A DNA stretch of 37,735 bases from Deltaproteobacteria bacterium. Its GTDB lineage: Bacteria; Bdellovibrionota_B; Oligoflexia; Oligoflexales; Bog-1112. The stretch is from assembly GCA_020635195.1 (NCBI GenBank), contig JACKAG010000019.1:1-37735 (forward strand). Direction: 5' to 3'. The notes beneath the pieces are model-generated. The model was not told the DNA's origin. It did not search any database and saw only the letters and a list, made by a program, of their open reading frames with translations. Positions 16,151 through 23,988 of this stretch are shown piece by piece (within the stretch, counting starts at the first letter, position 1; every line of letters starts with the position of its first letter). The position numbers and the translations under genes were made by a program.

Positions 16151-16861
16151 TCAGGGTTTTCTGTGAGCCGCAATTCTGGCCCCGTCGATTTTTAACCACT
16201 TTTTTTGTGATGCATAGTCAGGCAACACGGAACAAAGAAGTGACCAGAACTTATCATTATGAGTTCGGCGGAGCAGATGGGGCAGTTCATGAACCACCAC
16301 ATACTCCAGAACCGACTTAGGACAGCAGACAAGCTGCCAGTGAAAGCCGAGATTTCCGTCTCTGCTACAATAGCTCCATTTATCGGTGCTTTTGCTGATG
16401 CTCCAGGCTCTGGGTGATGAAAGTTTAGCTGAGTATTGTTCTGTCAGCACTGTGATGGCGCCCCTGAGTCTTTCAGTTAAAACCATGGTTACAGTTTTGG
16501 CTATGTCTTCCTCTTTTTCCTCCCAGTTCGAACTTTCCGGAATTTCAACGAGGAGGGGAGCGGCTCCGGAAACGTTTACTTCAGTTGCATCAGAACTTTT
16601 TCTTATATCCAGTCCAACAAATCGGCCCCATTTCATCACCTTGCTACCGGGAGAAAAACGAGATGGAAAAATATCCAGAGCGACTTTACTCTGAAGCTCA
16701 TCCCATGACTGGACGATCCATTTTTCTTTGCTGTCCAGGAACTTCTTTATATCAGGCTTTGGGGTGCCTCTGGGAACACGCACTTCCACAAGGTCTGAGA
16801 AATTATCATCGGATATATTCTGTTCTGCTGTCGCAAAGGTATTGAGAATAACCCAGCCATC
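16151..16861 (-). pseudogene. Remnant of a second hsdR 3' end fused in frame to a truncated YgjP-type peptidase
   Basis: On the minus strand the frame from 16861 reads about 20 residues closely matching HsdR (VILNTFATAEQ, DDNFS), then passes directly into EVRVPRGTPKPD and the rest of a YgjP-type metallopeptidase. That part is highly similar to the one at 1953-2693. Compared with the intact locus, about 62 HsdR codons and about 34 peptidase codons are deleted at the junction near 16787. HELPH is kept, but conserved glycines are lost (KWSYCSRDG instead of KWGYCSGDG). A TGA precedes the joined frame and no good start is present. This is the scar of a second, lost hsd operon. Translation from a GTG at 16789 cannot be excluded. 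Confidence 0.85.
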
Positions 16862-17035
16862 TCAGGTAATATGCTGATATACAATGATTTATCTCTCTTC
16901 TCTGCAGCTTTGCGTGAGACTTTATCGAGGTATAAGTATTGAATCTTCCGGACAGATCATGATAATAATGCAGCTGTTTCAGCTCTTGTTTTAAGGGGTA
17001 TCTCTGATAATGGTGTTCGCAGAGCCTGTCTGGTT

Positions 17036-17422
17036 GTGGGGAGTGTCTTGAGTCTGTACAGTAAAAAAGAGATCGAAAAGAAGCTCAAAAGCTGCGCTCT
17101 GGGCTTAGCCCGGGGAAACGTTGCTCTTGCAGAGCTCTTTCCTCTCTGGTCCGTGGCCTTTGACTGCCTGGCTGCAATCCTCCGTCAGCTGCTTCCGCAT
17201 TTCCGTATTGTTCATGCGGGCAGTACAGCCGTAGCCGGTTGCTGGGCAAAGCCCATTCTGGACATTATCATCTGGCCTGACTCAGGGAGCATCTTTCAGG
17301 AAGAACGTGAGAGACTGGTTGAGACAGGCATCACAGCAAAAGGAGAGTACGGGATTCCCGGAAGGTCATTTTTAAATTTTTATGATGCAGAGGGCATCCT
17401 GGATTATGCACATAATGTCTGA
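17036..17422 (+). CDS. GrpB/UPF0157-family protein, C-terminally short
   Basis: The protein has the UPF0157 (GrpB-like, nucleotidyltransferase-fold) signature HAGSTAVAGCWAKPILDIII and GIPGRSF. It runs 128 aa from the GTG at 17036, or slightly less from a TTG at 17048 (GGGAG upstream); usual members are about 165-180 aa. The frame ends right after AHNV, where the family's H-x-H-V segment would be. The last 40-odd residues are missing, so this may be a truncated, possibly inactive copy. Its end overlaps the next gene by 8 nt. GrpB-like proteins are often found near nucleotide-using kinases; the true substrate is unknown. Confidence 0.75.
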   Translation: MGSVLSLYSKKEIEKKLKSCALGLARGNVALAELFPLWSVAFDCLAAILRQLLPHFRIVHAGSTAVAGCWAKPILDIIIWPDSGSIFQEERERLVETGITAKGEYGIPGRSFLNFYDAEGILDYAHNV

Positions 17423-18317
17423 AGTTGTACCAGCGGACCTTGATATCAACACTGAAATTGCCAGACGTTCTGTTTACGAGTCCTTCCATATTGAAGCAGA
17501 GAGCATAAGGGTCCTCGGGGAAGGCTGGGATAATCTCGTCTTTCTGATCAACAGTAATCTGGTTTTCAGATTTCCAAGAAGAGCGGTGGCAATTCCTCTG
17601 CTACAACAGGAAATGTCTGTTCTGAAAATGATTCCGGCGGCCTTGCCGCTTCTGACTCCAGTCCCTGACTATCTGAGCGACGGTTGCAAAAGCTATCCGC
17701 ACCCGTTCTATGGCCATACATTAATTGAGGGAACAACAGGGTGCTGCACAACTCTCAGTGCAGATCAGTATCATGCTGCCGCCAGATCTTTAGCTCTGTT
17801 TCTGCGACAACTGCATCATCCGGATGTTTCTTTTTCTGCTCATAACATCATCGCACCTGCTTTTGATCGTGTTGATGTGCCCCGCATGATGGCGACGTTT
17901 ACAGAACGCCTGACAGGGGCCATGAAGCACTATGACTTCAGAAAATATGATGAGAAGATCAGATCCATTCAGGCAGATGCAAAAAGTTATAAGCCGAAAG
18001 AAAATCGATCTCTTGTGCATGGAGACCTCTATCACAGGCACCTTATTTTTGACAGCAGACAGTCTTTATCAGGAATTATAGACTGGGGAGACTGCGGAAT
18101 ATCAGATCCCGTCATCGATCTTGGCGTGCTCTTTCAGTTTTTTCCGCCAGATACTCACAGAAGTTTCCTGGATAACTACGGTGATGTTTCTCCGGAGGAA
18201 ACAAAATATGCCAGGTTTTTAGGTTTGTATTCTGCAATTGCGATGCTCTGGTATGGACATGACCGTAAAGATACAAGCCTGATCCGGACATCACTGAACA
18301 CTCTTGAGATGATTTAA
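17415..18317 (+). CDS. APH-family (aminoglycoside/choline-kinase-like) phosphotransferase
   Basis: This 300-aa kinase-like protein (from the ATG at 17415) has the Brenner motif LVHGDLYHRHLIFD and the metal-binding IIDWGDCGISDP. These are the HGD and DWGD signatures of the APH/ChoK fold. An N-lobe segment (VFRFPRRA) supplies the ATP-binding Lys/Arg region. In the catalytic loop the usual Asn is replaced by His (HGDLYHRHL), a variant I associate with a subgroup of uncharacterised APH-like kinases. Aminoglycoside, homoserine, fructosamine or another small-molecule substrate is possible. It overlaps the grpB-like 3' end and lies 6 nt before the cyclase gene, so it belongs to a four-gene operon. 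Confidence 0.85.
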   Translation: MSEVVPADLDINTEIARRSVYESFHIEAESIRVLGEGWDNLVFLINSNLVFRFPRRAVAIPLLQQEMSVLKMIPAALPLLTPVPDYLSDGCKSYPHPFYGHTLIEGTTGCCTTLSADQYHAAARSLALFLRQLHHPDVSFSAHNIIAPAFDRVDVPRMMATFTERLTGAMKHYDFRKYDEKIRSIQADAKSYKPKENRSLVHGDLYHRHLIFDSRQSLSGIIDWGDCGISDPVIDLGVLFQFFPPDTHRSFLDNYGDVSPEETKYARFLGLYSAIAMLWYGHDRKDTSLIRTSLNTLEMI

Positions 18318-18323
18318 GATCTT

Positions 18324-19067
18324 ATGTCTTTAAAAAATATCATTGATTTAACACAGCTTCTGGAACCCGGGTCGCCGACGTGGAGCTCTCACGTATCCTG
18401 TGCTTATAAAACTGTTCCCGTAAAGTCTGATAAAAGTCTGATTCAGCTGACACAGATTCAGTTTGAAGAGTCCGGAGTCGGAACCCATATCGACGGACCC
18501 TCACATTTTTCAAAGGGTGCATGTATCAGCGATCTTCCCATTGATCGGTTCATAGCACCTCTGAATCTCATCGATCTTTCTGAAAAAGCTCATGCCGGAT
18601 TTCTTTGCACGAGTGAAGATATCGAATCTTACGAAGCCCGTTACGGGAAGATTCCGTCATCATCTGCTGTTTATATTCACTTTGGCTGGTGCAAATACTG
18701 GAAGAGTCCTGTTCAGTACCGGGGAACAAACTGTTCTGAGTTGAAGTTTCCATCCGTCGCTCCGGAGGCTGCGTTACTGCTTGCAGAACGAAAAATTTCC
18801 TTACTTGGTGTCGATACATTAAGTCCTGATTGTGGATCAGAAGGCAAATTTCCTGTTCATGAAATTCTGCTTTCTGAAGGTATCTGTATTATCGAAAATC
18901 TCGGATCACCACAGTCGATCACAGCCAGAGGATATTCCTTTTGCGCCTTACCTCTGCGGATCAGTCATCTTCATGAGTCTCCGACCAGGGCCTTTGCTTT
19001 TTTAAGTGAATCTGAGGACCCTGTGCGTCGGAAGGCATCCATAAACACACAGGAGTTATCATCATGA
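18324..19067 (+). CDS. Cyclase-family (kynurenine-formamidase-like) hydrolase
   Basis: This 247-aa protein of the cyclase/KynB-like family starts with IDLTQLLEPGSPTW and carries the metal-binding motif GTHIDGPSHF (about residues 53-62). That matches the family's HxGTHxDxPxH pattern except that the first His position is not conserved (ESGVGTH). Further family features are GVDTLSPD and the late ENLG segment. Substrate could be formylkynurenine or another amide or lactone. It begins 6 nt after the kinase gene and ends with an ATGA overlap with the following ArsC/Spx-like gene. Confidence 0.85.
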   Translation: MSLKNIIDLTQLLEPGSPTWSSHVSCAYKTVPVKSDKSLIQLTQIQFEESGVGTHIDGPSHFSKGACISDLPIDRFIAPLNLIDLSEKAHAGFLCTSEDIESYEARYGKIPSSSAVYIHFGWCKYWKSPVQYRGTNCSELKFPSVAPEAALLLAERKISLLGVDTLSPDCGSEGKFPVHEILLSEGICIIENLGSPQSITARGYSFCALPLRISHLHESPTRAFAFLSESEDPVRRKASINTQELSS

Positions 19068-19414
19068 AATTCTACGGCTACAAAAAATGCAGCACCTGCC
19101 GGAAGGCCGAAGCCTATCTGAATGAACACGGCATTTCTTTTGACTTTAAAGATATTACAGAGCAGCCCCCCGGAAAGGCAGAACTTAAGAAAATACTCAA
19201 ACTCAGTCATCAGGGCATCAGAAAGCTGTTTAATACCAGCGGTCAGCTCTATCGGGATATGGGTCTGAAAGATAAAATAGCGTCTATGGAAGAAGATGAG
19301 GCTCTTGATCTTCTGGCTTCCAACGGAAAGCTGATTAAGCGTCCGATAGCCTTTGATGGTACGACGGTTACGATCGGCTATAAAGAAGAAGAATACAGGA
19401 AAAACTGGACCTGA
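19064..19414 (+). CDS. ArsC/Spx/YffB-family thioredoxin-fold protein
   Basis: This 116-aa thioredoxin-fold protein has C9-x2-C12 (GYKKCSTCRKA), the family's RKLFNTSG segment and the C-terminal KRPI. Length and layout fit the Spx/MgsR/YffB branch of the ArsC family. A pair of cysteines two residues apart is more like Spx or glutathione-dependent oxidoreductases than classical arsenate reductase. No arsenic genes are nearby. The ATG overlaps the cyclase stop by 4 nt, and a strong hairpin about 90 nt downstream ends the operon. Confidence 0.88.
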   Translation: MKFYGYKKCSTCRKAEAYLNEHGISFDFKDITEQPPGKAELKKILKLSHQGIRKLFNTSGQLYRDMGLKDKIASMEEDEALDLLASNGKLIKRPIAFDGTTVTIGYKEEEYRKNWT

Positions 19415-19504
19415 AAGTCTTCTGTTTTTTTGTGGTCAGAGACTATTCTTAGTACATAGGGTAAGATCATCATCTCAGATTCTCCGTCATGTTTATCTGA
19501 AAAA

Positions 19505-19540
19505 AGCTGAAACAGGAGAAATCCTGTTTCAGCTCTTGAT
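19505..19540. terminator. Strong 13-bp hairpin, probable intrinsic terminator
   Basis: A perfect 13-bp stem (19505-19517 with 22-34 of the same block) has a GAAA loop. On the plus strand it is followed by a weak tail (CTTGATCTTTT); on the minus strand by a run of six T. It lies between the ArsC/Spx-like gene and the lipoprotein gene, so it most likely ends the four-gene operon. The better tail is on the minus strand, where no gene is seen reading in. Confidence 0.6.
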
Positions 19541-19616
19541 CTTTTCCTCTCTGTGCAGTTACTGTTCCGAGAGCGTTTTAATACGGACTTTTTTATCAAC
19601 TTTAGCGGAATAAAAA

Positions 19617-20210
19617 ATGATGCTGAAATATTTTTTAATAACATTATACTTGTTCATGGTATCAGCCTGCCATACCGTCCAGACCTGGAATAAAGGGTAT
19701 CCGAAAGAGGGCTCAGAATTAAGCACAATGTCTGAAAAAGACAAAGAGTTTAATAAATTTGCGATTTCTGATGAGAGTACAGGTCGTTGGTCTGAATGGT
19801 ATCTTCAGATGAATGAAGACAAAGACTCTGACAAATACTATAGCCTGAGATCTTTTTCGCCAGTTGTGACCAGGGTGAGCCCACAAACATTGGATAAATT
19901 GCAGGATTTAAGGACAGCGAAAAAATACTATTCTTTAACCATAGGGGTTTTAATCGCCAGTCTGTTTCTGAAACCAGGTAATCTGAAACTAGGTAATAAA
20001 AGTACGGAGGTTCTCAGCAACATACTTTATGCATCTGGTTTAGGTGGTGTGGTCGGCATCTCTCTGTGGCAGTTGGGAATTTTCAATGATATTAAATATC
20101 AATATAACAGCGATCTGAATACCCACATCTATGGGAATCCTTTTGGCCATCAGTCTTCGCAGAAAAGCTCCGGAATTTATGGTATCCGGATAACACATAA
20201 GTTTCACTAG
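19617..20210 (+). CDS. Lipoprotein of unknown function
   Basis: This 197-aa protein has a typical lipoprotein signal: a hydrophobic N-terminus with lipobox VSAC, the Cys being residue 18. It is therefore probably lipid-anchored. Later hydrophobic segments (about 105-120 and 135-155, with GLGGVVGISLWQLG) could be membrane-associated hairpins, unusual in a lipoprotein. No known family is recognised. It stands alone between the hairpin at 19505 and the ankyrin/RING gene. Confidence 0.65.
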   Translation: MMLKYFLITLYLFMVSACHTVQTWNKGYPKEGSELSTMSEKDKEFNKFAISDESTGRWSEWYLQMNEDKDSDKYYSLRSFSPVVTRVSPQTLDKLQDLRTAKKYYSLTIGVLIASLFLKPGNLKLGNKSTEVLSNILYASGLGGVVGISLWQLGIFNDIKYQYNSDLNTHIYGNPFGHQSSQKSSGIYGIRITHKFH

Positions 20211-20412
20211 ATTGCCCAGGATCCTTGCGGATAATCTGAAAAAAACTTCCGGCCGTTCAGGAGTGTTGGTAATTTTTATCAGGAGGCTTATCTTCTCTCA
20301 GTTCTGATCAGCTGTATTCAGTGCACCATAGGGACGAATCTTACGGTAGTGATGACGTCAAATTTGATAGGTTTGTGATATGAGACCTTTTATTTTTATG
20401 AAATCAGATAAT

Positions 20413-21036
20413 ATGAAAAGAATTTGTTTTTTAACAATAGTTTTAATATGTTGTTTTTACAATCAATTTGCAGCAAGTTGGGTGCATGATAAAAAAATGT
20501 GTTCCGCAATTAAAAATAATGACCTGGGAGAAGTTCAGCGTTTAATTAATATCGGTAAAGGTGTTGATAGAGAAATCTATTGTGGGTGGAACTCCCTTCA
20601 CTACGCTATAAGGTTTGGAAAGATTGATATTATTAAGATGCTAATTGAAAGAGGTGCTAACATCGATGGTTTGTCCTCTGCCCGGGAGCATCCTCTCGAT
20701 CTTGCATTCGCTTATGATCAATATGAAGTGGCTAATTTGCTTATTATTCGGGGGTCAAAAAGCAAACGGCTGAAGACCACAGAATTCGAAGAAACTATGT
20801 ATAGGTCGAAGATGAAAAAAATTGAGTCAAAAATATTTGACTCAATTTTGAATTTATTCAGAAAAAATATCTTTGAGGTTTCAGAACTTGAAGAACCTAT
20901 AACATGCTCCATTTGTTTAGAAGAAGTTGATGAATATTGTGAAGATGTTTGGATTACACCATGTGATCATAAGTTTCATCGATCTTGCCTTGAAAACTGG
21001 AAAGGCAACTGCCCAAATTGCAGGAAGCCTCTATAG
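20413..21036 (+). CDS. Exported ankyrin-repeat protein with C-terminal RING-H2 finger
   Basis: From the ATG at 20413 (207 aa) the protein has an N-terminal Sec-type signal (KRICFLTIVLICCFYNQF) followed by two to three ankyrin repeats. A typical repeat reads NSLHYAIRFGKIDIIKMLIE, then GANIDG. A basic helical linker leads to a RING finger at the very C-terminus. Its spacing is C-x2-C-x15-C-x-H-x2-H-x2-C-x7-C-x2-C, with the conserved Trp in LENWKGNCP; all eight zinc ligands of the RING-H2 (C3H2C3) type are present. RING-H2 domains bind E2 ubiquitin-conjugating enzymes in eukaryotes, so an E3-ligase-like effector is the obvious hypothesis. The region is AT-rich compared with its right-hand neighbours. 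A longer start at 20380 is possible. Confidence 0.85.
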   Translation: MKRICFLTIVLICCFYNQFAASWVHDKKMCSAIKNNDLGEVQRLINIGKGVDREIYCGWNSLHYAIRFGKIDIIKMLIERGANIDGLSSAREHPLDLAFAYDQYEVANLLIIRGSKSKRLKTTEFEETMYRSKMKKIESKIFDSILNLFRKNIFEVSELEEPITCSICLEEVDEYCEDVWITPCDHKFHRSCLENWKGNCPNCRKPL

Positions 21037-21075
21037 AAAAGGAGTAATTGTCTATACCCAACAAATCTGAACATA

Positions 21076-21320
21076 TCAGTTAATGGTAATTGCATGTTTT
21101 TTATGGTTGTCAGATATTTTGCGGATTTCAATTTTTAAAATACCATCTTCGATTTTTGCGTGCACATCAGAGTCATCTGCATTTGCCGGAAGGCAAATCG
21201 AGCGCACAAAACTACCATGACTTCTTACCATCCGGTAATATTGATCCTTCTTTTCCTCGCTGAAGGCTTTCTTAGTTCCCTGATGGTCAGAACACCAGCG
21301 TGTATATCAATCTGAACATC
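21076..21320 (-). pseudogene. Hsp20 (alpha-crystallin) fragment with a frameshift
   Basis: The minus strand encodes the last two thirds of a small heat-shock alpha-crystallin domain. The upstream frame gives VQIDIHAGVLTIRE; after a frameshift around 21262-21280 the next frame gives KKAFSEEKKDQYYRMVRSHG and SFVRSICLPANADD, then GILKIEIRK and a TGA at 21076-21078. These pieces match Hsp20 in order. The N-terminal part and start are missing, so it is a decayed gene. The spacer from 21321 to 21560 holds no gene I can see. Confidence 0.8.
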
Positions 21321-21560
21321 TTTTTTTCAGCTGTAAAAACATATATAGATTGCGTATAAAATCTAAGCAATTGCTTTATATGAAGCTGATTTTTATATAG
21401 TTCTATGGATAAAAACGACCCTCAACAGGCAAAACTCTGATATATAAGGACATCGTTAATATCATAGTACAGGATATGAATAAAACAGATCCATAGTTCA
21501 TGGCATATTTTTTATGAATTCATGTGATGATCATAGCAGGATATGATGTTCTTATACTCT

Positions 21561-22655
21561 TTAGCGGACGACGACAGAGACAGGATTGGTATATTCCCAT
21601 CGACCGGAAACTTCTGAAAAAGCTCCCAGGCGCAACTGATAACTTCCTGCGGAAACTCCCTGAATCTTCAGCTGTGTTCCTGACGTTGCAAAGCGGTGTT
21701 CCGGATTTGTCCATGATTCCTGTTGATTCATTTCAACCCTGTAAAATGAGATTTTCTGATCTCCGGTCCAGGATACAATGCCTCCATTGCCATCAAGAGT
21801 TGCGCCAGCTGATGGGGACGCCAGATTGAGCGATCTTGCTACCGGCTCTCTGATCACAAATGAGCGGACTTCACTGCTGCCAGCACCGTTTCGTACCTGC
21901 CAGTACCATGTTCCCGGAAGTAATCTTCTGATTCTGGCAGAGTTTCCCTTGACTCTTCGACGGATCATAGCAGGTTGCATCGAACGCTGTGCAGAAATCA
22001 GGACGACTCCTCCGGGACTTCCTCCCCAGGTAAAGAGAGGTGCCTCGGTTGTTTCATCATAGTTTCGGACCATCCCTTCTCCGGGAGTCGTCAGTGAGGG
22101 TGCAATACTTGCTGCGGGTAAAGACCGCGCTCTGCTTTTTGTTATCTCACGTTCCTTTTGAGAGGAGGACAGAGAATCTTCTTCTGTTCCCGAAAGAGGA
22201 GGCAAGCTGTTTGTTTCTTCTCTGACAAGATTCCCGCTAAATGGGCTGTCTTTGAAAACAGGAGTATTTTTAACTTCTGACGTCTTGTCTTTCATGCTTT
22301 CATTTGTTTTTTGTGCTTCCGGAATCGGCATTTGTGTTATAAGTTCAGCCTGCTCTGCCGGAGGAAGAAGAGATGTTTCGGCTTCATCTGCAACAATAAA
22401 ATCATCTTCCTTATAGTCATCATCAGAGAAAAGATAAAAAAGTGCGCCTGCGATGATAAGGACAAGCAAACCAACCAGAGCCAGCAGCCTTGTTCTGTTT
22501 TCACCGACGAAACCACCTTCCCGGAACATCTGTGAAACACCACTGACGCCCGTAGCAAAATTATCTGAAAAATCGTTTTTCAGATCTGCAGAGAAAGGAC
22601 TCTCCTCCACAGGAGATGAGTTCTTATGATCCTGAAACTCATTATCTTGACTCAT
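21561..22655 (-). CDS. Bitopic membrane protein with beta-rich C-terminal repeats, unknown function
   Basis: This 364-aa protein has a cytoplasmic N-terminus of about 56 residues, one membrane span (57-76, RLLALVGLLVLIIAGALFYL), a Ser/Thr/Glu-rich linker (about 80-195), and two fibronectin-like beta modules (about 195-270 and 277-364). The modules contain GTWYWQVRNG and GSYQLRLGAF. The family is not recognised. The layout suggests an envelope protein that holds a beta-sandwich in the periplasm, perhaps binding cell wall. AGGGGGA precedes the ATG, which lies downstream of lpxK on the same strand, separated by 244 nt with a small hairpin (22673-22689). Confidence 0.7.
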   Translation of the reverse strand: MSQDNEFQDHKNSSPVEESPFSADLKNDFSDNFATGVSGVSQMFREGGFVGENRTRLLALVGLLVLIIAGALFYLFSDDDYKEDDFIVADEAETSLLPPAEQAELITQMPIPEAQKTNESMKDKTSEVKNTPVFKDSPFSGNLVREETNSLPPLSGTEEDSLSSSQKEREITKSRARSLPAASIAPSLTTPGEGMVRNYDETTEAPLFTWGGSPGGVVLISAQRSMQPAMIRRRVKGNSARIRRLLPGTWYWQVRNGAGSSEVRSFVIREPVARSLNLASPSAGATLDGNGGIVSWTGDQKISFYRVEMNQQESWTNPEHRFATSGTQLKIQGVSAGSYQLRLGAFSEVSGRWEYTNPVSVVVR

Positions 22656-22850
22656 CTGAAAAGTCCCCCTGAAAGATCAGTCTGATCTTCGAGCCTGTTG
22701 TCCTTCAAATCAATCCACTGATAACTCATGATCCTCGTGTCGTAGCCTTCGGACAAAAGGAAAATAACTTTAAATGTGTCCCGTATGCTATTTGCACGAT
22801 CTTTCTTTTATTATAGTGAGCAATGAAACAGCGGCACAAGGGGAGGCCTC

Positions 22851-22978
22851 ATGAAATTCAGGATCATTCTTGAAAAAAATATAAAAAAGAATGAACTGTT
22901 TAGTCTATTGCAGAGGAAATCCGTCTCATCAGGCAGGAAAAAAACGCATCCGGTAAATGAATTTCCAGCGGAAGGATG
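22851..22978 (+). CDS. Candidate small protein, 42 aa (doubtful)
   Basis: The ATG at 22851 follows a good ribosome site (AAGGGGAGG, about 5 nt spacing) and opens a 42-codon frame starting MKFRIILEKNIKKNEL, basic and lysine-rich. The last 26 codons overlap the 3' end of lpxK on the other strand. No family is recognised, and the frame may be fortuitous; only the ribosome site argues for it. Confidence 0.2.
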
Positions 22979-23988
22979 AAAACTTTTCCTGGTAAAGAAC
23001 GAAAAAACACATCATCTCTGTGAAAATCTTTTGCGGTCGTAATAATGTGACCGATATCAGATAATTTCATGACCCGCTCTTTGTGAGACGGAAGGTCAAA
23101 ATGTTCATGATCTGCAATGAAAAAAGAATGTTGAATTTCAATTCCCAGTTTTTTTAGTGAATCAAAAAGTCTCTCCGGCCTTGCAATTCCTGACAGAAGG
23201 CTCAGAGGCTTTCCATCTTTCTGATACATACTCTCTTCGGAGGCAGAGACAGGCCAGCTCTGCTTAAACTGAGATGCAAATACAGGCGTTTTATGAGGAA
23301 CCCATGGCCAGAAGCTCAGATCAGAAGATAAAACCTGCCCGCTGCTTCTGGTCAGAAGTACGACAGACGCCCGCTTTAATGATGCAGGCATTTCCCGCAG
23401 CATTCCCTGTGGCAGACATGCTCCGTTTGCGAAGGGGCTATGATAATCAAGGAGAACAAGATCGGTGTTCCGGGCCAGTTTTCTGTGCTGGAAGCCGTCA
23501 TCCAGCAACCAGATGTCCGGTGACAGAGATTCACAGCTGAGAAAAAAGCATGCAGCCTGATAACGTCTGGGGGAAACAATGACAGGAGTATGAGGGAGTT
23601 CCCTCGACTGCATGAGGGCCTCATCTGGCAGAGGTCCGCTGTAATCTCCCTGTTGATACAGCAGTCTACCGCCTTTCAGCACCAGAATATCTTTTCTTCC
23701 TAATGGGCTCCCATAACCTCTTGTAAGAATAGCAGCCTTAAGACCTTTCTTGTAAAAATGAGACGCCAGGCTGATCACGACCGGAGATTTTCCGGTACCT
23801 CCTGCGACGAGATTTCCTACGGACAGACAGTGTCCCGGTAGTCTGTGCACTCTGAGAAGATGATGGTCATATAAAAAGTTTTTCAGATAACTGATGATCC
23901 TCCAGAGAGCTGCCAGCAAAGAAGCTGCGGCCCGAAACCAGAAAGGTTGCTGATCAACAGGCAGAGCTGCCAGTTTCTGAAGCCCCAT
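22900..23988 (-). CDS. lpxK: Tetraacyldisaccharide 4'-kinase
   Basis: LpxK phosphorylates the 4' position of the lipid A disaccharide at the inner membrane. The 362-aa protein has an N-terminal hydrophobic helix (about residues 15-30) and the P-loop GGTGKSP within SVGNLVAGGTGKSPVV, followed by TRGYG and the DDGFQH motif (in LLDDGFQHRKLARN). All are standard for the family. The ATG at 23988 is chosen because GGGAG lies 4 nt upstream; the frame is open further up but overlaps the transporter gene. It overlaps the MsbA-like gene by 35 nt and ends the lol-bam-lpx block. Confidence 0.95.
   Translation of the reverse strand: MGLQKLAALPVDQQPFWFRAAASLLAALWRIISYLKNFLYDHHLLRVHRLPGHCLSVGNLVAGGTGKSPVVISLASHFYKKGLKAAILTRGYGSPLGRKDILVLKGGRLLYQQGDYSGPLPDEALMQSRELPHTPVIVSPRRYQAACFFLSCESLSPDIWLLDDGFQHRKLARNTDLVLLDYHSPFANGACLPQGMLREMPASLKRASVVLLTRSSGQVLSSDLSFWPWVPHKTPVFASQFKQSWPVSASEESMYQKDGKPLSLLSGIARPERLFDSLKKLGIEIQHSFFIADHEHFDLPSHKERVMKLSDIGHIITTAKDFHRDDVFFRSLPGKVFILPLEIHLPDAFFSCLMRRISSAID

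Noticed and set aside
21457..21545. Pair of similar ATCATAG...AGGATATGA segments as an attachment site
   Set aside because: The copies differ by small gaps, no integrase is near, and nothing mobile is bounded by them.
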